Shown: piece after piece, positions 19,266 to 28,464 of the stretch
Layout of the letters: each line of letters starts with the position of its first letter
How positions within the stretch are numbered: the first letter of the stretch is position 1
Program-made: the position numbers and the translations under genes
Notes under the pieces: generated by a model
Seen by the model: only the letters and a program-made list of their open reading frames with translations
What the model was told of the DNA's origin: nothing
Databases searched by the model: none
Source of the DNA: Lachnospiraceae bacterium
GTDB taxonomy: Bacteria; Bacillota; Clostridia; Lachnospirales; Lachnospiraceae
Assembly: GCA_902363835.1 (NCBI GenBank)
Contig: CABJBM010000006.1
Coordinates: 62,001-126,000, forward strand
Length of the DNA stretch: 64,000 nt
Direction: 5' to 3'

Positions 19266-20072
19266 TCAGGAAAGTTTTTTATAGTCCAGCCTTATCTTAT
19301 CGGCAATTAATGCAATAAATTCGGAATTGGTAGGCTTTCCTTTGCCGGTACTTACGGTATATCCAAATAATTCGTTGATGGTATCCATCTTTCCCCTGCT
19401 CCAGGCCACTTCAATGGCATGGCGGATAGCCCGCTCCACTCTGCTGGGAGTTGTCTGATGTTTCTTTGCAATGGAAGGATAAAGTATCTTTGTGACAGAG
19501 GTGAGCATTTCCTGGTCCTGTACAGAAATGACAATGGCATCCCTTAAATACTGATATCCCTTAATATGCGCCGGAATTCCTATTTCATGAAGCATCTGAG
19601 TGACATCATTTTCCAGATTCTGTTCCATGTACTCCGTTTTATTGACATAGGGTTTCACCTTTTTCATCCCCTGAAGGCTGGGAGCCTTCGACTTCCTCTG
19701 CCCTACTCTTCGTACCTTGTCGACGATAATATCCTTATTGAACGGCTTCATTATGTAGTAATTTGCTCCCATACGGAACGCATCTTCGGTAATATTCTCG
19801 CTTCCTGCCGCTGTGACCATAATAAATGACGGAATCTTTGTAATAGCCCCGTTTCCCCGTACCCGTTCCATTACCGTAATTCCGTCCATTCTCGGCATAA
19901 TCACATCCAATAAGACAACATCCGGATTTGTTTTGAGGATCATGTTATAAGCGTCTTCGCCATTATCCGCTCTTCCAACAACGTGAAAGTCCTCCTCTCC
20001 CTCCAGTATATCGTTCAGCAGATTTAATGTCTGCAGGTTATCATCCGCAATCGCAATACTGATTTCTGACAT
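19266..20072 (-). CDS. spo0A: Sporulation master regulator Spo0A
   Basis: 268 residues from ATG 20072 (AGAAGGAG upstream). Receiver domain: acidic pair Asp10/Asp11, phospho-acceptor Asp56 in [11 protein letters not shown], and Lys in IMKPF. After a linker ([10 protein letters not shown]) comes the Spo0A C-terminal DNA-binding domain with the invariant recognition region [20 protein letters not shown] and [18 protein letters not shown]. Binds 0A boxes when phosphorylated and commits the cell to sporulation. Placed after spoIVB as in most endospore formers. A vegetative promoter and a 0A box lie in the leader. No phosphorelay gene is in the window, consistent with direct phosphorylation by orphan kinases in clostridia. 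Confidence 0.98.
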   Translation of the reverse strand: MSEISIAIADDNLQTLNLLNDILEGEEDFHVVGRADNGEDAYNMILKTNPDVVLLDVIMPRMDGITVMERVRGNGAITKIPSFIMVTAAGSENITEDAFRMGANYYIMKPFNKDIIVDKVRRVGQRKSKAPSLQGMKKVKPYVNKTEYMEQNLENDVTQMLHEIGIPAHIKGYQYLRDAIVISVQDQEMLTSVTKILYPSIAKKHQTTPSRVERAIRHAIEVAWSRGKMDTINELFGYTVSTGKGKPTNSEFIALIADKIRLDYKKLS

Positions 20073-20124
20073 ATTGATACTCTCCTTCTGATTCTTCAAA
20101 ATAGATTAAAACTAGTGTAAAGCC

Positions 20125-20154
20125 ATTATAGACTTGCCCTAGCTCATGCCGCAA
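20125..20154 (-). promoter_or_regulatory. Candidate vegetative promoter of spo0A
   Basis: On the minus strand: TTGCGG (20154-20149), 18-base spacer, TATAAT (20130-20125), about 50 bases before the start codon. The -10 is perfect, the -35 partial. Confidence 0.55.
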
Positions 20155-20172
20155 CGGGATTCTATCGCATTA

Positions 20173-20179
20173 TTCGACA
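20173..20179 (-). promoter_or_regulatory. 0A box upstream of spo0A
   Basis: TGTCGAA on the minus strand, an exact match to the Spo0A-binding consensus, located 19 bases upstream of the -35 of the candidate promoter. A second near-match, GGTCGAA on the plus strand, is at 20237-20243. Suggests autoregulation. Confidence 0.5.
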
Positions 20180-20541
20180 AAAAGAGCTGTCTTTCCATTT
20201 ATTTTTAGGAATATTTTTTTCTTCCAATGCGCCGGAGGTCGAAAGGGCCTCCCCTGATCCGGGTACCTGCCAGTCCTTTAATTTTTTACCGGTGTTGAAA
20301 ATTGAAACTCCTTGTCGGCAAAAAAATTCCGGAATTTTCCATCCCACGATTCTTATATTAACACATTATAATTACTATGAAAAGTATAAATTATAAAATA
20401 AAGCATTTCTTGTAACTTTAATTGCTACATTTTGACTATTATACAAAATATATCTGTATATTTACTGTGAAAACTATCCTAAAACATCATTCTTTCTATA
20501 AAATTCGCTGTAATATTTATTATTTAAACAAATATGTGGAA

Positions 20542-20589
20542 AAAGAAAAGAACGGCGCCGCAAATAGTTACGATCCTGTTCTTTTCTTT
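20542..20589 (-). terminator. Terminator-like hairpin after spoIVB
   Basis: AAAGAAAAGAAC (20542-20553) pairs with GTTCTTTTCTTT (20578-20589); it lies 15 bases past the spoIVB stop. Low GC, long loop. Confidence 0.5.
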
Positions 20590-20603
20590 CCTTGTTTTCA
20601 GAC

Positions 20604-21878
20604 TCAGTGGTTGATCATGTTTTCGATGAATATTCCATACCCTCTGGTTGAGTCCTGAATGAACACATGGGTTACGGCGCCAATCAGTTTGCCATCCTGC
20701 ATAATAGGGCTTCCGGACATTCCCTGTACGATTCCTCCGGTCAGAGCCAAAAGGTCCGGATCAGTGACTTTGATCACCATTCCTTTGCTTTTATGAGTGG
20801 TGGAATAGTCCACACGCTGTATCTCGATCTCATAATCCCGGACTTTTCCGGATACATCACTTCGGATGTAGGCCGTTCCCTTCTTCACATCCTGCCGATA
20901 GCCAATGGGAATGGCATCCTGTGCCAGACTCTGTTTGAACCTGTCATTTACAGTTCCAAATATTCCCTCTTCCGTATTGGCAGTAATGGTCCCCAGAGTT
21001 GAACCTGGTCCGTAGTAGATGATGCCGCTCATCACTCCCGGCTTTCCAAAAGTCCCCTTTTCAATTCCAAGGATTGCTGTTTCATAAAGGGCTCCGTCTG
21101 TGATCTGAACTACATTACCGGTATCGCTGTCACTGATTCCATGGCCCAATGCACCGAACTGTCCGTTCATATCCACATAGGTCATGGTACCGATTCCCTG
21201 GGTATCATCCCGGACCCAGACTCCAAGCTTATAGGTTCCGTCTTCTGCTTCGATGGGATTCATTTTTACATCAATGGTTTCCTCGTTTCGTCTGACTTTT
21301 AACACTACCTCGGAAGAGCCAATTTTACTCAGCTCGCTCATCAGCGCTTCCTTATTTTTTAGAGATGTTCCATTGATGGCCTCAATGTAATCTCCGGATT
21401 GCAGAATCCCAAAGGCTGGTTCCACAACCATTCCGTCTTTTTTCGTTACATCTCCGGTACCGATCACCATGATACCGTCAGATTTTAAGTAGATTCCAAT
21501 GGGTGTGCCGCAAGGAACGGCATACTTGGTATCTACTACATTCACCTGTATGTCTTTTAACTGAATCCATCCAAAGAGCTTCAGCCCCAGCTTATAACTT
21601 CCCTGATTTTCCGAATATACGGAAAATGGCTGGTTTACCTGAAGATGGATTTGATCGGAAGGGATATTTGATCCATTATTTAGCACCACTTCCTCGCTGT
21701 CTGAATACAGCGTCACATCAAAAGGCATGGAGAAATGAAACTGTTCTTCTTCCTGTGCAACGATATTCAATTTGTCAGGAATTACCCGCTTCATATAGAA
21801 CCAGGAAAATCCGATGCAAAAGATCAAACTGATCCAAAATGCTCTTATAATAATTTTATGAATCTTGTTTTTTCCCAT
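20604..21878 (-). CDS. spoIVB: SpoIVB serine peptidase
   Basis: 424 residues from ATG 21878 (AAGGAGG upstream). An N-terminal membrane anchor (IIRAFWISLIFCIGFSWF) is followed by a PDZ domain (QSGDYIEAINGTSL) and an S55-family peptidase domain with the catalytic His in FGALGHGISD and Ser in GMSGSPIMQDG. In Bacillus it is secreted from the forespore and cleaves SpoIVFA to trigger sigma-K processing. Here it lies between recN (with an inserted gene group) and spo0A, its usual neighbourhood. A forespore-type -10 element lies upstream. Family assignment is certain; presence of the SpoIVF targets cannot be checked here. Confidence 0.97.
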   Translation of the reverse strand: MGKNKIHKIIIRAFWISLIFCIGFSWFYMKRVIPDKLNIVAQEEEQFHFSMPFDVTLYSDSEEVVLNNGSNIPSDQIHLQVNQPFSVYSENQGSYKLGLKLFGWIQLKDIQVNVVDTKYAVPCGTPIGIYLKSDGIMVIGTGDVTKKDGMVVEPAFGILQSGDYIEAINGTSLKNKEALMSELSKIGSSEVVLKVRRNEETIDVKMNPIEAEDGTYKLGVWVRDDTQGIGTMTYVDMNGQFGALGHGISDSDTGNVVQITDGALYETAILGIEKGTFGKPGVMSGIIYYGPGSTLGTITANTEEGIFGTVNDRFKQSLAQDAIPIGYRQDVKKGTAYIRSDVSGKVRDYEIEIQRVDYSTTHKSKGMVIKVTDPDLLALTGGIVQGMSGSPIMQDGKLIGAVTHVFIQDSTRGYGIFIENMINH

Positions 21879-22774
21879 CTCACATACCTCCTTAGGTGAA
21901 TGAAAGGAGACCATTTTTTTGCTCCTCTCTTAGTATGTGAGAAATTGTTTAAATCACACTGTCATATTTTAGTTGTAACTATTTTCTTTCGGTGGCAGCT
22001 ATTGCAACAGAATGAAAATCTTTTTATGCTTTTTGGCCGGTTTAGCAGGGATATTTTTTTTAATTTGGGTACAACTTTTCCGCCTTTTAAGACATGCTTG
22101 GGAATCATGCCATATTTGGTCTGGCTGATGCAGTATATAATCAATTCTCACAAAAAGGATGATTAACCATATTCCTGCATTTTATTAATTCCTTTTTCCT
22201 TTTCTCCAAAAAAGTGAGATAACTTTCTAATATTTCCCATTTTCCTTTTGGAAAATTTCAGCTGTTTGATAGCTGTAAAAGAATTTCTTCATGGCAGGAC
22301 AGCCTTTATTTAGTCTTATGCTGCCATGTAATATCATTATTCTATTTATACTTATGATCTCCGCTTTTTAATTTTTTATTGAATAAATGAAATGAACTTC
22401 ATAAGTATTTCAGACACTGCCGAAAAGCTCCATGAATCAGAGGTTTTGCCGCATCTTCTTATTTCTCAGCAACTCCTTACAGAAGGCTTTTGGAAAGCCG
22501 GAGCATCATTTTTGCACTGCAGACATGATGATTTCATATTTAAAATACTTTATTTTCTTTCCTCTTTTTTTCTATGTTCAGGGAGTGAAAACTTGGAACA
22601 ACCATGGGGAAAAAGCACTCTTTTTGAAAACTTATTTATTGGGAGATATCCCAACCCCTATTGCTTTTTGCAGATAAATATTCATTATAATGTTTATAAA
22701 ATTGTGTGGAAGTACAGCAAGAAATGTAGTATAATTCTCCGATAAAACCGAAGGAATAAGGTGATTAAAATATA
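21879..22774. other. Long non-coding stretch between spoIVB and the ASCH gene
   Basis: Nearly 900 AT-rich bases. Apart from the spoIVB promoter on the left and a TATAAT (22730-22735) ahead of the ASCH gene, no gene, tRNA or riboswitch is recognised. Short readings at 21900-22166 and 22392-22745 lack ribosome-binding sites and domains. Confidence 0.55.
21931..21956 (-). promoter_or_regulatory. Candidate forespore (sigma-F/G) promoter of spoIVB
   Basis: On the minus strand: TGATT, 14-base spacer, CATACTA (21937-21931). The -10 matches the CATNNTA form of sigma-F/G promoters; the -35 is weaker. Located about 50 bases before the spoIVB ATG. Confidence 0.45.
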
Positions 22775-23215
22775 ATGAATGCAGAACAGATGTGGAATAA
22801 ATTTGTAACTAAAAATCAAATTACGGAAACAGAATATCAATCGTGGGCGTTTGGTGCTGCTGCCGATGAGTTGGCTGAATTGGTATTGAAAGGCATTAAA
22901 ACAGGAACAGCTTCTGCGTATCCCCTATATGAGATTGAAAACGAAATACTCCCAAAAGCAGGGGACTACAGTGTCATTCTGGACTCAAAAAATGAAGCAG
23001 TATGTGTCATTCAAACTACAGAAGTTTATGTGGTTCCATTTAAAGAAGTTAGTGAGGAACATGCCGCCAAAGAAGGGGAAGGCAATGGTTCGTTGGAATA
23101 TTGGAGAAACGTGCATATTGAGTTTTTTACAGAATGTATGTCTGAAACCGGAAAACTATTTGATGAAGATATGCCGGTAGTGTGCGAAGAATTTCAATTA
23201 GTCTATATACCGTGA
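22775..23215 (+). CDS. ASCH-domain protein
   Basis: 146 residues. The ASCH fold is recognisable from WAFGAAADELAELVLKGIKT then GTASAYPLYE, the GDYSVILDSKNEAVCVIQTT beta-strand pair, and EEHAAKEGEG followed by LEYWRNVH. ASCH proteins are small beta-barrel domains thought to bind RNA or modified nucleosides; one bacterial member (YqfB) hydrolyses acetylcytidine. Only rightward gene between the IS debris and 47 kb, so it is not part of the sporulation block. Its ribosome-binding site (AAGGTG) is rather far from the ATG. Confidence 0.85.
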   Translation: MNAEQMWNKFVTKNQITETEYQSWAFGAAADELAELVLKGIKTGTASAYPLYEIENEILPKAGDYSVILDSKNEAVCVIQTTEVYVVPFKEVSEEHAAKEGEGNGSLEYWRNVHIEFFTECMSETGKLFDEDMPVVCEEFQLVYIP

Positions 23216-23662
23216 AATCCTTGAAAAGTATTCTCAATGCAAACCATACAAATTAAAATAATATTTTGATGCCGGTAATTTAGACAGTATGGTTTTTCCT
23301 TTGTAATCTGTTCCACAAATACACAAGACATTACGTAAATTATATTTAATATCCATTTTAGTTTCCTTCTCTATAAACAGACAAAACCCATAGTATTCTA
23401 TAAGTCCTTGTACTGTCATGATAATAAATTTTTAACTTAATGTAATTTACTATTATTATATAGAATATGACACCATATTTTTCTTCCCTCTTAAATAAAT
23501 GGATTATTAATTACATTTCTTTTTAAAGCTTACCTTCATTAAAATTTATGCCTGTAATACCGTTAAATAATAGAAAATCAGCAAGCCTTTCCATTGGCTT
23601 GCTGATAAGCTGCTTTCCATCTGACCAAAGAAACCGGAACCGGAAAATTGGCTGGCAGAAAA
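23216..23662. other. Non-coding stretch between ASCH and YdcF-like genes
   Basis: Convergent intergenic region of about 450 AT-rich bases. Only the terminator hairpin at 23578-23605 stands out; a 61-codon minus-strand reading has no support. Confidence 0.6.
23578..23605 (-). terminator. Terminator of the YdcF-like gene
   Basis: Perfect hairpin TCAGCAAGCC (23578-23587), 8-base loop, GGCTTGCTGA (23596-23605), followed on the minus strand by TTTTCTATTATTT. Confidence 0.8.
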
Positions 23663-24457
23663 TTATTTCGCTGATCCATACAAAGGGTTTGCCTCCCGTA
23701 TTTTATCAGCGTATTCCTTTTTCAATTCCTCAAAAGCAGCCTTCACTTCTTTTGGTATGTCCACATGGGCAATATACCCTTTACCTTTCGGTCCATATCC
23801 GTCCGCATCATCTGATAATCGTGGAATCTCACCCATTAACAGGGTTATATACCTGTCCATGTCCCACATTCCCCATATTTCTTTTTCAAAAACAAGTTCC
23901 CCATTCTTGACAATTACGTGTGCACCATAGACAGCATAATTAATGATAATCACATCGTCAGAAACATACTTCCGAAGCCCTGCCTCCATTCGATGCTGCA
24001 TCGTTGCATCCTGTGCAAGAATCATGCTTTTAAAAGAAATGTTATGTTCCTTCAGTAATTCCAAAAGATAGGTTATGTTGTTTCCGCAATTTGTAGAATT
24101 GCATTCCAGAAAGTCTGCTTTTAATCTGTACCGGTGTTCTATATATGCCTCAAATATTTTTGCTTCCGGCAAACCGGCCGTTTCTATATCCGGGAATTCC
24201 CCATGCATTCTTAAGCGCAGAGTTTCTGTTGTATGACCTGCTCCGCCTACAATAATATACCTTTTTGCTATCCCCTTTTGCATTGCATGAGCCAGGACAT
24301 CCCCGCCGCACATAATGCTGCCGCCGAAAAGGACCATTACATCTGCCTGTTCCAGTCCATACTTTTTTCTCAGCTCATCTGGTGTTAACTGGGGAACATC
24401 TCTTTTCCCGCAAAAATCACCTAACAAATTAATACATTCAGCAATATGATCCTTCAA
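23663..24457 (-). CDS. YdcF/DUF218-family protein
   Basis: 264 residues. The DUF218 core is visible: DVMVLFGGSIMCGGDVLAHA (Rossmann-like first strand), RYIIVGGAGHTTETLR, an acidic LECNSTNCGNNITYLLELL segment and SFKSMILAQDATMQHRME. Cytosolic version without a membrane anchor, like E. coli YdcF, which binds S-adenosylmethionine but has no agreed function. The start is a TTG at 24457 with AAAGGA 7-10 bases upstream. It stands alone between a DUF554 gene and a terminator. Confidence 0.82.
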   Translation of the reverse strand: MKDHIAECINLLGDFCGKRDVPQLTPDELRKKYGLEQADVMVLFGGSIMCGGDVLAHAMQKGIAKRYIIVGGAGHTTETLRLRMHGEFPDIETAGLPEAKIFEAYIEHRYRLKADFLECNSTNCGNNITYLLELLKEHNISFKSMILAQDATMQHRMEAGLRKYVSDDVIIINYAVYGAHVIVKNGELVFEKEIWGMWDMDRYITLLMGEIPRLSDDADGYGPKGKGYIAHVDIPKEVKAAFEELKKEYADKIREANPLYGSAK

Positions 24458-24613
24458 TGACTTTTCCTTTCGATTTTAATTTATCGCCGCACTCCCTATA
24501 TCCAGCGGTGAAGTTAATCATGATCTTTATGCAAATATCAGGCAAACCAGTATCAAACAGTCAATATAAGAACGTATTTTATATAAATGCTATCATTACA
24601 TTTTTAATCCGTT

Positions 24614-25330
24614 TTAAGAAAGAAAAGCAAAAGCCACGGCCAAAAAGATGGCAGGAAGCAAATTGGCCACCTTTATCATTTTCCCCCAGACAAGATTCAC
24701 TCCAACACAAAAAATCAAAACCGAACCGGTTAAGGACAGGTTTGATAAAGCCTGTTCCGTCATAATGGGCTCGATCAGCCTTGCCAAAAGGGTTATGGTT
24801 CCCTGAAATATGGCAACCGGAACAGCTGAAAAAATACAGCCTTTTCCAAGGGAAGCAGTCATGACCAGAATAATGATCAGGTCCAGGAGAGCTTTGGCAG
24901 CGAGAACCGTATAATCTCCGGATATCCCATCCTGGATGGAGCCTACCACTGCCATGGCTCCGATGCAGACTGTTAAAGAGGCTGTCACAAATCCGTCTAC
25001 AAATCTTGTATCACCGCTGTTATTGGTTTTTATTTTAAGCCATTCTCCAAACCGTTCCATGGCTGATTCAATATCCAGCCACTCCCCAAGCAGAGACCCA
25101 ATGAAAAAAGAAAGGATCAGCATCATCGTTCCCCTGCTGGTAAGTTCACCCTGACGGATGACCAGCATTTCCGCCATAACGCCTTCAATGCCCAAAAACA
25201 CTACACAGATACCGGCTGCATTCATCAGCGTGCGCTGGTACCGTTCCTCCAGCTTTTTTCCAAAGAGAAGGCCTCCCAGACCTCCTGCCGCAATTCCCGC
25301 CACATTTATCAGCGTTCCAAATCCAATCAT
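24614..25330 (-). CDS. DUF554 family membrane protein
   Basis: 238 residues, seven or so transmembrane helices. Family marks: MIGFGTLINVAGIAAGGLGG at the start, RTLMNAAGICVVFLGIEG, LSFFIGSLLGEWLDIE, GFVTASLTVCIGAMAVVGSI then QDG, and LGKGCIFSAVPVAIFQG. The family (YdfK/YqgA-like) is a putative transporter of unknown substrate. Placed directly downstream of recN with 44 bases between, so it may be co-transcribed with the end of the nusB-recN operon. Confidence 0.88.
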   Translation of the reverse strand: MIGFGTLINVAGIAAGGLGGLLFGKKLEERYQRTLMNAAGICVVFLGIEGVMAEMLVIRQGELTSRGTMMLILSFFIGSLLGEWLDIESAMERFGEWLKIKTNNSGDTRFVDGFVTASLTVCIGAMAVVGSIQDGISGDYTVLAAKALLDLIIILVMTASLGKGCIFSAVPVAIFQGTITLLARLIEPIMTEQALSNLSLTGSVLIFCVGVNLVWGKMIKVANLLPAIFLAVAFAFLS

Positions 25331-25374
25331 GCCTTCATACTCCCAGTCATTATCATTTGCAAAAAATCACAGCC

Positions 25375-27033
25375 TTATCTGCCTTCTTTTGCCAGCCGCT
25401 TCATTTCCCTTGCATTGGCTCTTACCGCCTCGGTGATCTCAGCGCCTCCCAAAAGCCTTGCCAGCTCCTCTACCACATCTTCTCCGCCCAAACGGTGAAT
25501 GGAGGTGGAGGTACGGCCTTCTTCCACGGATTTTGCGATCTCGTAATGACAGTCAGCCATAGCCGCGATCTGAGGCAAATGGGTGATGCAGATCACCTGA
25601 TGGTTTCCCGCAATGTAAGCCAGCTTTTCCGATACCTTCTGAGCTGTTCGTCCGCTGATGCCGGTGTCGATTTCATCAAAAATCAAAGTTGGAATGTCGT
25701 CGGTATCCGCCAGCACAGTTTTAATGGCAAGCATGATCCTGGACAGCTCTCCGCCGGAAGCCACCATTCCCAATGGCTTTAAAGGCTCTCCAGGGTTTGT
25801 GGAAATCAAGAACTCCGCCTCGTCAAAGCCTCCTGCCGTGTAGTGGTCAAGGCGTGAAAACTCCATGGAAAATTCCACATCAATGAAATTTAAGTCCTTC
25901 AGCCCCTCCCTTATTTTTTTTGTCAGCTCCTTGGCCGTATGTTTTCTCATTTCAGATAATTGTCCGGAAAGATGCTCCAGACGGTCCAAAATCCCTTGAA
26001 GCTCTTGTGCCGTCTTTTTTTTGGCTCCGTCATAATCTTCCAACTCTTCCAGGCGTTTCTGCTTTTCTTCCAGATTTACAAAAATCTGGTCCAGACTTCC
26101 CCCATATTTTGCTTCCAGGTTATGGATCACATCAAGCCGCTCCTCCATCTGCCTGTATTCCTCTTCATCAAAGGACATGTCATCCATGTAAGAGGTTATT
26201 TCCCGGCTGATATCGTTTAAAATGGAATCCACATCAAAAAGCTGGTCCCGTATGACAGAAAGCCTGTCATCATAAGAGGCAACTGTTTCCACCTCTTTTA
26301 AAGCACGGCTGATAAAATCCGAATCAACGACGGAATAGGCGGTTGAAAGGCTTTCGGTTATTTTTTTTGCATTCAAAAAAAGGCGGTATCTGGAGGACAG
26401 TTCCTCTTTTTCCCCTTCCTTTAGCCGGGCATTCTCAATCTCTTCTATCTCGTAACGGATAAAGTCCATTTCCCTGAGCCTGGCCTCCTCGTCAAGCTGG
26501 AAGGAGGAAAGGCGGCCTTTCAGCCGGACATATTCCCTGTATGTATCTGCAATATTCTCTTTTAGGTCGTGGGACTTTTTCTCCTGGTAGCGGTCCAGGA
26601 TCTCAAGATGTTTTGATTTGTAGAGTAAAGACTGATGTTCATGCTGTCCATGAATATCCATGAGAAGCCCCGTAATATCCCGCAGTTTTCCTGCGGTCAC
26701 GGTTTCGTCATTGATTTTGCTCAAGCTTCTGGATGGCATGATCTTCTTTGAAATGATCACAATACCGTCTCCGTCGGGATAGACGTCCATATCCTTTAAC
26801 AGGCGGACTTTCCCCGGTTCCCTGACCGTAAAGATCAGCTCAATATAGGCGTATTCCGCGCCCTTTCTAATGATATCCTTTGGTGTCTTGCCCCCTAAGG
26901 CAATGGTAACGGAGCCGATAATAATGGATTTACCGGCTCCGGTTTCACCGGTGAGAACATTAAAGCCCTGTCCAAACTCCACATCGGCTTTTTCGATCAG
27001 AGCCAGGTTCTTTACGTGTAATTCTGAAAGCAT
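25375..27033 (-). CDS. recN: DNA repair protein RecN
   Basis: 552 residues, SMC-like ATPase that acts early at DNA double-strand breaks. Walker A GETGAGKSIIIGSV near residue 31, long coiled coils in the middle, ABC signature VASGGELSRIMLAIK and Walker B TLIFDEIDTGISGRTAQKV near the C-terminus. The ATG follows GGAGG. It is the last gene of the conserved block before the inserted DUF554 gene and is 11 bases from argR, as in Bacillus, where ahrC-recN are adjacent. Confidence 0.97.
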   Translation of the reverse strand: MLSELHVKNLALIEKADVEFGQGFNVLTGETGAGKSIIIGSVTIALGGKTPKDIIRKGAEYAYIELIFTVREPGKVRLLKDMDVYPDGDGIVIISKKIMPSRSLSKINDETVTAGKLRDITGLLMDIHGQHEHQSLLYKSKHLEILDRYQEKKSHDLKENIADTYREYVRLKGRLSSFQLDEEARLREMDFIRYEIEEIENARLKEGEKEELSSRYRLFLNAKKITESLSTAYSVVDSDFISRALKEVETVASYDDRLSVIRDQLFDVDSILNDISREITSYMDDMSFDEEEYRQMEERLDVIHNLEAKYGGSLDQIFVNLEEKQKRLEELEDYDGAKKKTAQELQGILDRLEHLSGQLSEMRKHTAKELTKKIREGLKDLNFIDVEFSMEFSRLDHYTAGGFDEAEFLISTNPGEPLKPLGMVASGGELSRIMLAIKTVLADTDDIPTLIFDEIDTGISGRTAQKVSEKLAYIAGNHQVICITHLPQIAAMADCHYEIAKSVEEGRTSTSIHRLGGEDVVEELARLLGGAEITEAVRANAREMKRLAKEGR

Positions 27034-27044
27034 GGCGGCCTCCT

Positions 27045-27494
27045 TTATCCCGTAATGAGTTTTTTTAGCTTGTCCATCATGAGTATGGTATCATCAGTAG
27101 TCCGGATGGCGCACATGATGGTGTCATCTCCTGCAATGCAGCCCACCATTTCACTGAAATGAAGGGCATCTAACGCGGCTGCCACCGCCATGGCCATGCC
27201 GGATACTGTTTTTATGACCAGGATGTTCTGTGCCATGTCCATGGATAAATAGCCATCCCGCAGGATCCTGATGTATTTGTCGCTGAAGGAACTCTGGTTT
27301 TGAAGTACTACATACCTCTGTTTTCCTGACTCAGACTGAACCTTGGTCAGCTTCAGCTCCCTGATGTCTCTGGAAACCGTTGCCTGAGTGACCGCAAAGC
27401 CTGCCTGATTCAAATAATCTGCCAGCTCCTCCTGGGTTTCAATTTCGTGCTTTCCGATGAGTTCCACAATTTTGCTGTGTCGTTCCAGTTTCAT
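27045..27494 (-). CDS. argR: Arginine repressor ArgR/AhrC
   Basis: 149 residues. N-terminal winged helix (KIVELIGKHEIETQEELADY, VTQATVSRDIRELKLTKV) and C-terminal oligomerisation/arginine-binding domain (GCIAGDDTIMCAIRTTDDT, with the double Asp that binds arginine). Represses arginine biosynthesis and may activate catabolism. Positioned between nadK and recN within a tight leftward operon, the usual Firmicutes arrangement, though no arginine genes are in this window. Confidence 0.96.
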   Translation of the reverse strand: MKLERHSKIVELIGKHEIETQEELADYLNQAGFAVTQATVSRDIRELKLTKVQSESGKQRYVVLQNQSSFSDKYIRILRDGYLSMDMAQNILVIKTVSGMAMAVAAALDALHFSEMVGCIAGDDTIMCAIRTTDDTILMMDKLKKLITG

Positions 27495-27505
27495 AGTGCC
27501 CCTCC

Positions 27506-28363
27506 CTATATACCGGCCATTTTGTTGCGCAGGTTGTCTAAAAATGATATGTTTTTCAGCTTTATCAGAATGGTCTTAACATCTGACCGGCGTATCTCTA
27601 TGCAATCGCCCGGATAAAGCTCTGTGGTAGTATCTCCGTCAAATACCGCAGCCTGAGATACGCCCTTTTTCCCCGACATCTCGATCTGGATCCAGTCTTC
27701 AGCAGAAAGGACAATGCTCCTTGCCCCCAGAGCATGGGAACAGATGGGGGTTAAGACCACCATTTTGGAATCCGGGACAATGATCGGTCCCCCTGCGGAA
27801 AGGTTGTAAGCTGTGGAGCCGGTGGGCGTTGCCGCTATCAGTCCGTCTGCCCGGTATTCATTTAGAAATTCCTGATTTACATAAACCTTGAATTGAAGCA
27901 TTTTCATCTGCTCGCCTCTGGTTATGACGATCTCATTTAAAGCGATGTCCTGGCACACGGTCATTCCCTTCCGGTAAATGCAGCCGTCCAGCATCATCCG
28001 TTCTTCCAGCTTATAATCATTGGCAAGAAGGGCGGAAAGAGCTTCATTAATTTCCTCTGTCTGGGATACCTGGGTCAGATACCCCAGGGTTCCCCGGTTG
28101 ATCCCGATCATGGGGATATTCCGCCCTGCCAGGTCTCTGGCCGCCTGTATGAGAGTCCCGTCGCCGCCTAAGGTGATGAGGCACTCTGTTTCCTCCGGCA
28201 CCATGGCAGAATCGGTATAATGGCTTTTCTCATGCCGTTTGTCCCGGCCTTCTCCTCCGATCAGACAAACTGCCCCATGATTGGTAAGATAATCGCAGAT
28301 AGCTCTCGCAGTCTCTCTGGCTCCCTCCTTATCAGGGTTCATGATCACATAAAAATACTTCAT
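27506..28363 (-). CDS. nadK: NAD kinase
   Basis: 285 residues from ATG 28363 (AAGGAG upstream). Diacylglycerol-kinase-fold signature TLGGDGTLIQAARDL, NRGTLGYLTQV, the LNEIVITRG segment and the nucleotide-binding SPTGSTAYNLSAGG-like motif (here ATPTGSTAYNLSAGGPII). Phosphorylates NAD to NADP in the cytosol. Sits between tlyA and argR; there is only an 11-base gap to argR. Confidence 0.96.
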   Translation of the reverse strand: MKYFYVIMNPDKEGARETARAICDYLTNHGAVCLIGGEGRDKRHEKSHYTDSAMVPEETECLITLGGDGTLIQAARDLAGRNIPMIGINRGTLGYLTQVSQTEEINEALSALLANDYKLEERMMLDGCIYRKGMTVCQDIALNEIVITRGEQMKMLQFKVYVNQEFLNEYRADGLIAATPTGSTAYNLSAGGPIIVPDSKMVVLTPICSHALGARSIVLSAEDWIQIEMSGKKGVSQAAVFDGDTTTELYPGDCIEIRRSDVKTILIKLKNISFLDNLRNKMAGI

Positions 28364-28464
28364 AATAAAACTCCTTACCTGCAGGAATACTGGCAATGCC
28401 CTTTACTGCCGGCTCACAACGAGCCGCTTTCGCCAGAACCCCCGCAATCCGCTTGGCTACTTGC

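Larger units (their letters stand above)
20073..20603. other. spo0A-spoIVB intergenic region
   Basis: Holds the spo0A promoter and 0A box on the right of spo0A, then a very AT-rich stretch (about 20345-20540) with no gene, and the spoIVB terminator. No riboswitch consensus was recognised in the GC-richer leader around 20225-20300. Confidence 0.6.

Noticed and set aside
20220..20345. GC-richer patch in the spo0A leader considered as a cyclic di-GMP or other riboswitch
   Set aside because: No match to conserved GEMM or other riboswitch cores that I could recognise; stems are short.
22392..22745. 117-codon rightward frame between spoIVB and the ASCH gene
   Set aside because: Composition matches AT-rich spacer (many Phe, Tyr, Cys), no ribosome-binding site, no domain.
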